A stretch of 64,000 nucleotides of DNA from Lepas anatifera. Its lineage: Eukaryota; Arthropoda; Thecostraca; Lepadidae. The stretch is taken from NCBI GenBank assembly GCA_034440635.1, contig JAOTON010000337.1:807501-871500 (forward strand). Reading direction: 5' to 3'. Under the pieces are notes generated by a model. It was given only the letters and a program-made list of their open reading frames with translations. It was not told where the DNA came from and made no database searches. A program made the position numbers and the translations under genes. Numbering within the stretch: the first letter of the stretch is position 1; each line of letters opens with the position of its first letter. Positions 33,496-44,151 of this stretch are shown here, piece by piece.

Positions 33496-33689
33496 AATGA
33501 GGAAGGCTTGAAATAACATAATTGCGCAAAGGGAAGAAAAAGATCAAACCTGTCACCCACCCAATGTCAAATACCAGAAGCTGTAAAAATGCACACTTGA
33601 TGCAAAGGACGGTAAATTAATCCTTACAAAATGGACAACTGTATTTCTGACCTTGCAATGTGGTTGGTCAATCTCTAATGCGTAATCTT

Positions 33690-33835
33690 GCGTCGTTGTA
33701 ATCACTACTCAATAACACCGCGCAACGGTGACAACGAAAAACGGAAGCTTGGTCCAAATGAGGCTCAAGCGCAGCGCCGCTCAACCTCAAGCCGAGCGCT
33801 CCACCGACTGAGCTTACCAAACCACGAAGTTAACA
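33690..33835 (-). repeat. tRNA-derived SINE-like head
   Basis: On the minus strand aagctcagtcggtggagcgc is an excellent tRNA A-box/D-arm sequence at about 33800-33820. A weak B-box-like gcttgagcc follows at about 33765. It lies just outside the left TTAA of the element at 33839. Confidence 0.4.
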
Positions 33836-33838
33836 CAC

Positions 33839-34682
33839 TTAACACGCGCATTGGCGGGGGTCTGAGCCACCTTCGCTTTGACGGGGGCGGGTGCCCGCCC
33901 CCTAAGATCTCAAGAACCACGGTAGATGCGAAAAACGGTAAACGGCGTTGGGTAGCCCATCCACGTCTCCATCGAAAATATTTGAACTATTTTTTTGTCA
34001 GGTCACATTTAAGGTCACGAGAGGTCAAAACATGCCGTCATAGGGATAACATGTAAATTACGTTTTTCGGCCATTACATCTGAACAAGTAAAGATAGCGC
34101 AAAACGACTGGAACTGTATGAATCCTCGCAGGAAGCCGAATCGAATGATATATAATTTGACCTTGCTAGGTCAAATCAAGGATTTGACCTGACCTGAGGT
34201 CAGGTCAGGGTTAAATTATATAAAATTTATATCATTAGAACCGCAAAGCCCAGGCGAGTCTAATGCAGCTAAAAAAACGCTCTATCACCATCCGTTACTG
34301 CGTTATTTAGTAAAAACCATTTTTCCCATGTATTTCCAATTGAGAAGTCATGCCTCGTACCTGACCTTAGGTCATCGATATCAAAAATACCGGGACACAT
34401 TTTAGAGAACGCGGTGGGGCCATTATGTGATATGAGTTTCAATTTGATAAGTTAACCCTGCTCCGACTTATGCTATCTTAAACTTTTTTTGAGGTCGGGT
34501 CACTTGACCTGTACTGGTGACCTGACCTGAGATGACCTAACCTTAAAATTTTCACAGAAGATGTAAAAATGATGAGGAAAAAGAAATGCCAAGTACAGCG
34601 GCGCGTAGCGCCGCCGTTTTTCTGCTATCTACGAAAAACCCGAGGGGGCGGGGTACCCGCCCCCCGTCAATGCGCGTGTTAA
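33839..34682 (+). mobile_element. TTAA-bounded MITE-like element, copy B
   Basis: Perfect TTAA at both edges (33839-33842, 34679-34682). Termini are cacgcgcattggcggggg and inverted cccccgtcaatgcgcgtg. It is 844 bases, about 90% or more identical by eye to copies A, C and D, with no transposase. It carries a 23-base everted cluster of overlapping hexamers at 34185-34207: TGACCTGACCT and AGGTCAGGTCA separated by one G. Confidence 0.85.
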
Positions 34683-35599
34683 ATGATGCTATATCGAGAA
34701 AACTCCATTACAGTTTTGTTCATTATTTGCTAGGGAGAACTACCAGCCAAATAGTTTCCAGCTTTTCAGTGGTCAAACCTGCATATCAAGTGCAGCGATA
34801 ACAAATCAGATCGAGAGCTTTCGTGTATGCAAGTAATTTTCCAAGAGCATTTGATGATGAACAACAGCACGGTCTGCCATTATCGGGAGTTGTCGCGCCC
34901 TGTGCTGCGGCCTACGCCGGCAACTTTGGGCTGTCGCTGTCTGCCGAGGCTATCACGGCCGGTTAACGCTGGGCTGCGGTCAGTTAGCAGTAAAGAGCAG
35001 CAAAGATACGCGACTACGAGACGATTGCAGATCCGCTGCATGTTTTTCCGAATATTACTATTTATTGGTTCTGCTGTGAAAGCTGAAACATCGAAGGTAA
35101 GAAGGGAGTAAAGATGGGACGGTGGAGGATGTAATCCAACGTAGTTGAGGAAGAAAGCGAAATGACTGAAGCTGTGAGAAATAAATTTTTCATTGGAAAC
35201 GTGAGAGATATTACCTTGGAAGTATGGTCGAGGTGGGGGAGGGGGAAGGGAGAAGCTCGAATCGTCTATTGAGGGCCTTAGCTGAGTAAGGGTCCGGCTC
35301 TCTGGAAGCTTTCTTCTTTTTCCTACTCCCTGAACTCTAAATTTCTAGACGTTTGTTGTCTCACTTGATAGCTTTGGTAACCGAGGTCCGTCACGATCCT
35401 GGCTCGCGATTTTGTGCGATTCTCCACCTCTGATTCCGCATTTCACTCTTTCAATCGCCCAGCAAATGTACACGGTATTCCTATAACTAAATTTTCAGAC
35501 AGCGTAACAAGAATTGATAAAAACATTTAACTATTACACTCGTATTACAGATACGACATATCATATAGTTATAACTAAGCTTCTTTAACATTCGTAGCA
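34683..35599. other. No recognised gene
   Basis: A short frame at 34827-35111 ends in a hydrophobic segment (CMFFRILLFIGSAV) but has no family match. Nothing else is supported. Confidence 0.25.
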
Positions 35600-35790
35600 G
35601 GCAGTTATTAGGGCTGCCCATTTTACTGGCACCCCATGTTTGCAAAATAGTCCACCAGATTCCCATTATTTTGTCAAAATGCTACTCAGAACTGGTTTTG
35701 GTTTCCTCGAGACTAAAAAAACTGACCATGCGAAGCGGGGATGAACATAGCCCCTATATCGTACCAATACACGGTGATGCAGGAGACCAG

Positions 35791-36213
35791 AAGAAAACGG
35801 GTTGGAGCCTCTTGCTCAAACACTATTTACAATGGAACGATAATTTTTGCTTAAATGAAGGCTTTCTATTGGGTGGTTCAAACAAGCACGCCCAATGATG
35901 GTTTTTGATATTGTGCTTTCGACCAATGATCATTTAGTGATGTCAGATTGATTGATTATTGGGGCTTAAGGGCGCACCAACCTTAGTGGTTATATAGCGC
36001 CCACTAGTGATGTCAGTAAAATGTCATAATCGTATACTGGTGATTACCACTTTTAATTAAGAACCTATGACGATAAAATGATTATTTTTACTTCAATTGA
36101 AAGCTGGTGGTCAAATGGTTTGGATAAAAACGCAAAATATCAGATTCCGATTCCAGATTTCGACAAATTATAATACAGCGATGCCATAAAAATATCGCTA
36201 AACTTTGGTAATG
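35791..36213. other. No recognised gene
   Basis: AT-rich sequence within the large inverted repeat; no supported feature. Confidence 0.3.
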
Positions 36214-36518
36214 CCATAGGCGGATCCAGGGGCAGGTGCCATCCATCCAGGGGCAGGCAAAGAGGAGCAGGTGCCCTCCCTGACCGACCCTCGGCACCCC
36301 TAAAATCGTCACGGCGCTCCAGTAAAGGGTCGATGGCGCCCCCTTGAAATATGTCGCTTCCAAACCCCCCATGCGAAAATCGGCGCCCCGCGATAGGATT
36401 TCGCGTCCATCTGATAAGATTTTCCGGCAAAAAGTGGTGCCCCCTTGGTCTGGGTGGCAGGGCCCAATCCCAGCAAAGTGTCCCCCACCCCGATCGGCGA
36501 TCCTGGATCCGCCTATGG
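36214..36518. mobile_element. MITE with perfect 17-base inverted termini
   Basis: ccataggcggatccagg (36214-36230) is exactly inverted at 36502-36518. It is 305 bases long with no coding capacity. The pentamer GTAAT lies next to both ends and might be a target duplication. Related diverged copies lie at 33228-33495 and 53554-54315. Confidence 0.8.
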
Positions 36519-36921
36519 GTAATAGTCTTTTTAATCAAGGATTTATAATGATAGAATATCAATTTTTATTAACTAAAAGGCCTTTCGTTGAATGTTAGAA
36601 ACAAACACAAAACATACTTGTGTTTTTTCAGGTTTCCATCAAATCACGCTTTGGTCACGCATGAAAACACCACAATTTGTATTTGCTGACGCTCGTTTTC
36701 AGTTCCACCACAGATACTATTAAGGGTATTTGATGGCTCTGATGCTCAATACAATTGATTCAAATGACTACAAAGCCAGAAAATCTGACCAAAAGCAATA
36801 AGCTGAGCAAAACTTGTGATTTATACGGAAACGTGTTTGATTTGGAGTATATCGACAACTGCAGCTAATGCCATGTTCCTTGCTATTACGTACACACATA
36901 TGTAAAATTGCCAGTTTTTAT

Positions 36922-37086
36922 CCTCTATAGTATTTAAATGGCGACAGCATCAGGCTGGCATGCAGCGACCAAAAACAAATTCACGATTTTAGTCCTCCGC
37001 TAATTATCAGTAGGACTAAAACCGTCATAACTTGTTTTCGGTCGCCGGATGCCAACCTGATACTTCCATTATAAAGACTATAGAGG
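36922..37086. repeat. Hairpin element, arms about 70 bases
   Basis: Starts cctctatagtatttaaatgg and ends with the inverted ccattataaagactatagagg-like sequence. Arms also pair through gattttagtcct and aggactaaaacc around a short loop near 37008. Small imperfect foldback MITE. Confidence 0.7.
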
Positions 37087-37639
37087 ACACTCCCTCAATT
37101 ATTCGCTACATTTTTCCAGCTAATCTTTATAGTAAATTTTTTGCTGGTTTAAGAAAACTTGCTTTGTGTGGGATTTTTTCTCAAAACACGCCGTTATTAA
37201 AATGGTCTCACGATGTTGTTAAGACCAGCTAGAGCCGTATTTCTGTGACCAGAAGGTCTCAGAAATCTGAACGGTAACAATGGTATATTTTACTATCAAT
37301 GCCTAGGTGTTAGTATTTGCCATTCTTGTTTGGAACCATGCCATTGTTTTTTAGTAAGATTGAGATATGTAGTGACATGGAAGAATTATCATGTTTCAGC
37401 AGCCGTGAAATAGACGTGGCACAGTAAATGAAGGAAGTAATGAAGGTTTCTCGTGTTCCAATGAATTCTTAAACGTATTATATCCATTTGATATCATTTC
37501 TAAAAAGTCACTTTTAAGGGTTTCATCCTGTTGCTTAGACCCGTTGCATCACTATGCAATACTCCAAACTAGACCATGAAGCCTATAAACTATGAAATAT
37601 GTTTAGCAAAAATACTATCAATTTTATAGCCGCACCAAT

Positions 37640-38790
37640 TTATTGCGCTTCATAGAGTACGAATGCGACAAGAAGCTTCACGTGTAACACAGTACCAAGT
37701 CACAATCAATCGCAAGAAGCATTGATGATTGTCCCTTCACAGCACCCCGGCCTAGATTCTCAGTTTAGATCTCAAGTGTTAAATACGGTACAAACCTTTG
37801 AGCTTCAACTACCAGTAGTTTTTGATGTTCAATGTCTTTTTGGTGAAGTTGGGATGCGCCTTCTGGAACTCCTCTACGCTCTGGCAGTTTTTTATGAGCT
37901 GGTCTTGCCTAGTAAGAATCTTGATGTACTTTGTGATGGTGCCGCAGCACCTCTCGGTCAGGTAGTTGGCCACTCTGACATTCCGCACAAACTCCTCCTT
38001 TCCCTTGTACTGCTGGTCCTCGCCCCACAGTTTGAAATCCCTCACCAGCCACGTGTGATCGATTTTGAAGACTGTGAAGAGCATGAATGAGTTGGAACCG
38101 CGTAGGTCGGTCAATTCGGTCTTGGAGGTGAGCTTCTCGAGGGAGTACTGCAAAGGGGGTTGTGTGCGAGGCTGCTGGCTGGCTCGGCGTTATACCAGCC
38201 GTGCCTGCCCAACACTTGCCCTGGGCACTACTCCCTCGAGAAGCCCAGCTTCAAAGAGCTCACCTCCAAGACCGAACTGGCCGGCTTGTGCGATCCTAAA
38301 TCCTTCATGCTTTTCGCCATCCTTGGGAGTCGACCACAAGTAACTGGTGAGGGATTCCAAGCTGTGGGGCGAGGATCACCAGTACAAGAAAACTGAGGAG
38401 CTTGTGCGGAATGTCAAAGTGAGGAACGACCTCACCGAGAGATGCTGCTGCACCATCACAAAGTGCAGCAAGATTCTTACCTGGAAAGACAGGCTCAGAA
38501 GAAACAAACTGCTGTAGGGTATGGAGATGTTCTGGAAGGTATATGCCAACTTCACCAAGAAGACACTGACGAACAAAAACTACTGGCAGTTAAAGTTTAA
38601 AGGTTTGCACCGTATTAAACACTTGAGGTCTAAACTGAGAATCTAGACCGGCGGTGCCGGTGGCATCGGCGGCTGGGAGGTGTTGTGAAGGGAGAATTAC
38701 CAATGCTTTTTGTGAATGACTGTGGCTTGGTACTGTGTTACACGTAAAACTTCTTGTCGCATTCGTACTCAATGAAGCACAATAAATGAG
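37640..38790. pseudogene. Palindrome of two inverted pseudogene copies
   Basis: The left arm (about 37640-38153) reads on the minus strand as a 114-residue frame with SLEKLTSKTELTDL, LVRDFKLWGEDQQYK, FVRNVRVANYLTERC and ANFTKKTL. The right arm (about 38215-38790) carries the same protein on the plus strand with in-frame stops (LVRDSKLWGEDHQYKKTEEL, LVRNVKVRNDLTERC). The flanking DNA also matches in inverse, including the tail acgaatgcgacaagaag. The domain looks like the C-terminal part of an uncharacterised repetitive-element protein; I cannot name the family. Confidence 0.55.
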
Positions 38791-39040
38791 GTGTGTGAAT
38801 ATAACCAGTAGTCTTTTTGCTAGACATATTTGATAGCTTATATTTCATGGTGTAGATTGGGGTATTAGTGCGATATAGGGGATATCTTCAACCTCACTGC
38901 GCATGGTCAGTTTTTGAGTCTCGAAGAAAACAAAACCAGTTCTGAGTAGCATTTGGGCCAAATCATGGGAATCTGGTGCACTATTTTGGAAACCTGCGGG
39001 TGCAAGTAAAATTGGCAGCCCTAGGCAGTTATGTAGCCAC

Positions 39041-39434
39041 AGTGACGCGTTGCCTGCGTGCTGGAAATCGCCCCAGGCCACCGCCGGCCCCGATGCTGCT
39101 GACACAGGTTCAGTGTTCAATGGCCACCTGCCCTGGCCGGAGGGATGTGACGCATACATATTGTAGAACCAAATTACTGAAACAGTTGTCTGGCGCAAGA
39201 CTTCATCATTTTCTGACTTTCCAATGACGCACGTCTTTTTCCGTAATCCAGTGATTTGATTGGTGTGTACGATGGGCATCTGCGGCGCTGTGAAATTGGT
39301 GCGAGCAATGCGTGTAAGCACTTTCGGTCTATTGTCATCACTAGAGTATGCTGGGAATTCATCAGAGAAGATGAAGATCCAGCAGTATTGTGGGAAGAGA
39401 CACCAGAGACAGGGTTAGCTTAAGCCAAGCCAAG
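39041..39434. other. Spacer before the Penelope-like element
   Basis: No supported gene. The minus-strand frame at 38845-39321 partly overlaps the repeat arm and has no domain. Confidence 0.3.

Positions 39435-39481
<47 letters not shown>
39435..39481. repeat. (TA)n microsatellite at the Penelope-like insertion
   Basis: Simple TA tract near the left outer edge of the Penelope-like element. A matching tract lies at 42889-42921 on the other side. Confidence 0.9.
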
Positions 39482-39482
<1 letters not shown>

Positions 39483-39516
39483 GAATATGTTGGCAGAATA
39501 TTCTCTCGGATGCATG

Positions 39517-40500
39517 TGCTATTAAACGCGACAGCATACTTAGCTTTTGTTAGTTTCTTCTGAGTCTTTTCTGTTTTTCTTATGACACCTTTGTTATGCT
39601 CTGTCAATTCGTAGATTAATTCTCCAATGGTCATTTACTTTGTATATATTATTTCGTGCTACGTTTCAACAAATAATTACTTTTGTTATCATCAGGCTTA
39701 ATATATACCTATGTTCGATCAACAAAGACACACAGTGGATACGAAAATTGAATAAAACACTTTTGAGAAGGACAAGTTGTGGCTTTGAGCAGTGGTTGAG
39801 AAAAATAAAGCTGAGGATTAAAACATGTTTAAAACATCTTTGGTCTTTCACTTTCGGAAAACACACTAGATTAGCTGACGTGATTTTCAGTCAGCTAATC
39901 TGTATGAGGGCCAATAATTGTGCTAGGAACTATCTAGCAGGGTTATGATGCCATCATACTCGGTCTGCACACAGATGGTCGGTCGTAGTTGGTGGATGTA
40001 GACAGCCTCCAGTATTTTTAGGCGTTGTCTGTTGCGTTCTCGCGCCAGGATCGTGGTGTTGTCGTCCAAGTCCTTTCTTGTGATGTTCAGTCCGTGCTCT
40101 TTTTTGGTGTGGTCAGCTGGACCGCCGTTGTTCAGGTGCATTGTCAGTCTTCTTGTGAGGTGTGTCGTAGTGTGGCCTACATAGCAATGGTTTGGCAGGA
40201 GCTTGCAATCTCCGTGGGGGCATTTGTATTTGTATACCACATTTGTCTCCTTCTTGATGTTTCGTTTTTACTCGTTGTTTTTCATTATGAGGCTTGAACT
40301 CTTGGTCGTTTTGTAGTAGATGATGGTTTTGATTTCATGTCCAGGCTTGGGTTTTACATTCTTCGCTATGATGTTTTTCAGGATGGTCTCATCTTTTTTA
40401 TAGCTTTCACTCATTTGGTTTTTATAGAACAACTTGTGTGTTACTCTTTCTTCGGTGTTTTGCTGAAGGTTCGGCTTGGTGTTTGGATCCGATTTGTCGG
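39517..40500 (-). mobile_element. Inverted 3' copy (pseudo-LTR arm) of the Penelope-like element
   Basis: This about 984-base segment is the reverse complement of 41906-42890, with only a handful of differences seen. It contains the full GIY-YIG endonuclease coding part (minus strand 40240-39923) and the 3' region with a hammerhead-like motif. Inverted, 5'-truncated partial copies joined to a full copy are characteristic of Penelope insertions. Confidence 0.88.
39643..39709 (-). ncRNA. Second copy of the Penelope hammerhead-like motif
   Basis: Reverse-complement duplicate of 42698-42764 in the inverted arm. The plus strand shows tcatcag, aacaaataatta and the paired tatatacc, so core and stems are conserved. 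Confidence 0.6.
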
Positions 40501-42483
40501 ATTTTCTAGAAAAAGAATTTCTAGATCTTGGCCTCAACTTTACATTTAGACCAGAAGTTTAACAAATTTGAGAAAGTTGCGGAATTAGAACTACTTTATC
40601 GATCAATCACCAGCTTAGAAGAAAGCAACTTCGTAGAGGTAAACCCTAACCTGCGACCGCAGCTTCTCGCAGAGGGGACAAAAAGAAGAGACCATAGAGA
40701 CAAAAGCAAGAGTATTCTTTCCCCAGACCTCAAACAAGCAGCTAAGAACCTTAAGAACGATGACAATATCAGCATAAGGAGGGCTGACAAGGCTTCATGC
40801 TACGTAATTTTGGATAGATCAGAGTATCTGACAAAACTCGAAGAAATATTACAAGACAAGATTAAGTTTCGATGTATTACACGCAACCCAGTGGATGAAA
40901 TAAAGAAAAAAGTAAACAAAATAATCAAAGCTGCAAATGCCGTCATTGATGGGACTCATTTTGATGAACTGGTAGGAGATTTCAGCCCTGGATACCTCTA
41001 TGGCACTGTAAAAACACACAAGGAGAACAACCCTCTACGCCCCATTATCTCCCAAATACCGACTCCAACGTACCAGCTTGCCAAAGAGCTCAACTCACTG
41101 ATAACGCCATACATACCAGATACTCACACTGTAAAGTCAAGTGACGAAATAATCGAAATCCTAAAGAATAGAAACCCTGAAGGAATAATTGCTTCCCTTG
41201 ACGTGGAAAGCTTATTTACTAATGTACCCGTCAACGAGACTACCGAAATCATACTCGATTTCGTGTACCACCACCACCACCTCGCCCCACCAAAGGCGCT
41301 GCCAAGGAGGATTCTCAAGAGCTTACTTCAAATTTGCACAACAGAATGCCCATTCCGGTGCCCAACTGGCCAGCTATACCAACAAATCGATGGTGTTGCT
41401 ATGGGGTCCCCATTAGGTGTGCTGTACGCCAATGCCTACATGGGACACATAGAGGACAAGACATTAACAGAAGCAACTCGGAAACCAAGCGTATACAAGA
41501 GATACGTAGACGATATATACGTACATGTGGAAAAAGAATCAGACCTCATTGGCCTAAAACAACATCTGAAGAAAAACTCAGTGCTGAACTTTACCCACGA
41601 AACCGAAAACAACAGAAACCTACATTTCCTGGACATCGACATCGAAGTAGCCGACCACAACTACGTCACCAAAGTCTACCGAAAGCCAACAGATGCTGAG
41701 AAGTGCATGGACGCAAGAAGCATTTGTCCAGAAAGATACAAAAAGGGGGTAATCTCAACGTATATCAGAAGAGCCCTAAGGACATGCAGTTCATGGGACC
41801 TCATCCGCAAAGAACTGGAACATGTAAAACAAATGCTTGTCAACAACAGTTATACATGCACCGAAATCGACCTGGAGATAAATAAATGCCTTGAAAGATA
41901 TTTTACCGACAAATCGGATCCAAACACCAAGCCGAACCTTCAGCAAAACACCGAAGAAAGAGTAACACACAAGTTGTTCTATAAAAACCAAATGAGTGAA
42001 AGCTATAAAAAAGATGAGACCATCCTGAAAAACATCATAGCGAAGAATGTAAAACCCAAGCCTGGACATGAAATCAAAACCATCATCTACTACAAAACGA
42101 CCAAGAGTTCAAGCCTCATAATGAAAAACAACGAGGATAAACGAAACATCAAGAAGGAGACAAATGTGGTATACAAATACAAATGCCCCCACGGAGATTG
42201 CAAGCTCCTGCCAAACCATTGCTATGTAGGCCACACTACGACACACCTCACAAGAAGACTGACAATGCACCTGAACAACGGCGGTCCAGCTGACCACACC
42301 AAAAAAGAGCACGGACTGAACATCACAAGAAAGGACTTGGACGACAACACCACGATCCTGGCGCGAGAACGCAACAGACAACGCCTAAAAATACTGGAGG
42401 CTGTCTACATCCACCAACTACGACCGACCATCTGTGTGCAGACCGAGTATGATGGCATCATAACCCTGCTAGATAGTTCCTAG
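40501..42483 (+). CDS. Penelope-like element RT plus GIY-YIG endonuclease
   Basis: The main frame (40528-42483, 651 residues) is a Penelope-type polyprotein. RT motifs are GYLYGTVKTHK, LDVESLFTNVPV (Asp225), DGVAMGSPLG and KRYVDDIYV (Asp328-Asp329), then NNRNLHFLDIDIE. The C-terminal endonuclease (about 545-645) has VVYKYKCPHGDC, CYVGHTTTHLTRRLTMHL and a downstream ERNRQRLKILEAVYIHQL. This fits the GIY-YIG nuclease with a Cys/His metal-binding insertion that nicks target DNA. The N-terminus is broken. Bases 40508-40556 in another frame encode FLDLGLNFTFRP, and a shift near 40557 is needed to reach NKFEKVAELELLY. Sequence before 40501 is replaced by the inverted arm. RT and nuclease look intact. 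Confidence 0.92.
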
Positions 42484-42887
42484 CACAATTATTGGCCCTC
42501 ATACAGATTAGCTGACTGAAAATCACGTCAGCTAATCTAGTGTGTTTTCCGAAAGTGAAAGACCAAAGATGTTTTAAACATGTATTAATCCTCAGCTTTA
42601 TTTTTCTCAACCACTGCTCAAAGCCACAACTTGTCCTTCTCAAAAGTGTTTTATTCAATTTTCGTATCCACTGTGTGTCTTTGTTGATCGAACATAGGTA
42701 TATATTAAGCCTGATGATAACAAAAGTAATTATTTGTTGAAACGTAGCACGAAATAATATATACAAAGTAAATGACCATTGGAGAATTAATCTACGAATT
42801 GACAGAGCATAACAAAGGTGTCATAAGAAAAATAGAAAAGACTCAGAAGAAACTAACAAAAGCTAAGTATGCTGTCGCGTTTAATAG

Positions 42888-42890
<3 letters not shown>
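42484..42890 (+). mobile_element. 3' region of the Penelope-like element
   Basis: Continues from the EN stop to a short frame MTIGELIYELTEHNKGVI (42772 on), which looks like the conserved start of the next Penelope reading frame and is expected when the terminal repeat is shared. It contains the hammerhead-like motif at 42698-42764 and ends at a TA microsatellite. Confidence 0.75.
42698..42764 (+). ncRNA. Hammerhead-ribozyme-like motif in the Penelope pseudo-LTR
   Basis: Stem I pairs gtatatatta (42698-42707) with taatatatac (42755-42764), ten base pairs, closed next to the core by GC/GC (42709-42710, 42747-42748). The core CTGATGA is at 42711-42717. Stem II is aacaaa/tttgtt around an 8-base loop, with one extra T before it. 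GAAA (42739-42742) and then CGTA follow, with the cleavage triplet GTA ending at 42746. Stem III is only the self-complementary ACGT, so catalysis would need a dimer, as proposed for hammerheads reported in Penelope-like elements. The inverted arm carries the same motif on the minus strand (about 39643-39709). Confidence 0.65.

Positions 42891-42921
<31 letters not shown>
42889..42921. repeat. (TA)n microsatellite
   Basis: TA tract joining the Penelope-like element to a second, oppositely oriented Penelope-like fragment. Confidence 0.9.
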
Positions 42922-42922
<1 letters not shown>

Positions 42923-43199
42923 CATATATTTTTTCGTATAAACAGCCCTGGTTAAATTCGATGGCTGATGTTGCTTTTGAGATCTTCTTATTAGCTCGGA
43001 TGATTGAGTTGACGGTGTTTCTTTCTTCTCTGTTTAAATCGTAGACCAATTCCCCAAAATTCACAGATAAGGAAATTAATAGGATTGGAAGAGTTAATAT
43101 CATGTCAGGTAAGTAATATTGAACGCATTTTTCGACCGGTTTCACTTTATTTTCTAAAGCATTATCAAGAAAAACATTGGAAATTCTGTTGAGGAACAA
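42922..43199 (-). mobile_element. Fragment of a second Penelope-like element with decayed hammerhead motif
   Basis: On the minus strand VNFGELVYDLNREERNTVNS parallels IGELIYELTEHNKGVIRK of the neighbouring element, so this is the same region of a different Penelope family. Upstream (43180-43125, minus) lie TTTTTC, TTGATAA, a GCTTTA/TAAAGT stem, GAAAC, CGGTC and GAAAAA. The order is hammerhead-like, with changes at two core positions (C3 to T, G8 to A). Confidence 0.6.
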
Positions 43200-43306
43200 C
43201 CTTAGTGGGCTCGGAGAGATTCCAGCACATATTTGAATAACATTTTACACGAGCAACAGTATAACAACAAGCTTCGTCTGAGCAGATCAATATGATGTAC
43301 AGTATT

Positions 43307-44151
43307 TTAACACGCGCATTGACGGGGGTCTGAGCCACCTTCGCATTGACGGGGGCGGGTACCCGCCCCTAAGCCTCTCGAGAACCACGGTAGGTAGCGA
43401 AAAACAGTAAACGGCGTTGGGCTGCCCATCCACTTCTCCATCGAAAACATTTGACCATTTTTTTGTCAGGTCACATTTAAGGTCACGAGAGGTCAAAACA
43501 TGCCCGTCATAGGGATAACATGTAAAATTCAGTTTTTCGGGCATTACATCTGAACAAGTAAAGATAGAGCAAAACGACTTGAACTATATGAATCCTCTTA
43601 GCAAGCCGAATCGAATGATATATAATTTGACCTTGCTAGGTCAAATCAAGGATTTGACCTGACCTGAGGTCAGGTCAGGGTAAAATTATATAAAATGCAT
43701 ATCATTAGAACCGCAAAGCCCAGGCGAGTCTAATGCAGCTAAAATAAATGCTCTATCACCATCCGTTACTGAGTTATTCCGTAAAAACCATTTTTCCCAT
43801 GTATTTCCAATGGAGAGGTCATGCCTCGTACCTGACCTTAGGTCATCGATATCAAAAATACCGGAACATATGTTAGATAACTTGGTGGGGCCATTATGTG
43901 ATATGAGTTTCAATCGGATAAGTTCACCCTGCTCCGACTTATGCTATCTTAAACTTTTTTTTGAGGTCGGGTCACTTGACCTGTACTGGTGACCTGACCT
44001 GAGATGACCCTGACCTTAAAATTTTCACAGAAGTTGTAAAAATGATGAGAGAAAAGCTATACCAAGTACGGCGGCGCTACGCGCCGCCGTTTTTCTACTA
44101 TCTCCGAAAAACCCGAGGGGGGTACACGCCCCCCGTCAATGCGCGTGTTAA
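43307..44151 (+). mobile_element. TTAA-bounded MITE-like element, copy C
   Basis: TTAA at 43307-43310 and 44148-44151, with termini cacgcgcattgacggggg and inverted ccccccgtcaatgcgcgtg. 845 bases and no transposase. The everted hexamer cluster at 43655-43677 is perfect. Very close to copy D. Confidence 0.88.

Larger units (their letters stand above)
35600..39040. repeat. Large inverted repeat (outer arms 35600-35790 and 38850-39040)
   Basis: The outer arms share, in opposite orientation, aaatgctactcagaactggt, aaaactgaccatgcg and cccctatatcg. They enclose about 3.06 kb containing a 305-base transposon, a hairpin element and a second palindrome. This may be the pair of inverted ends of one old element or a foldback structure. 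Confidence 0.55.

Noticed and set aside
42772..43044. 90-residue frame as an independent gene
   Set aside because: It is the start of the Penelope-type reading frame running into the TA microsatellite. The same sequence occurs inverted at 39634-39517.
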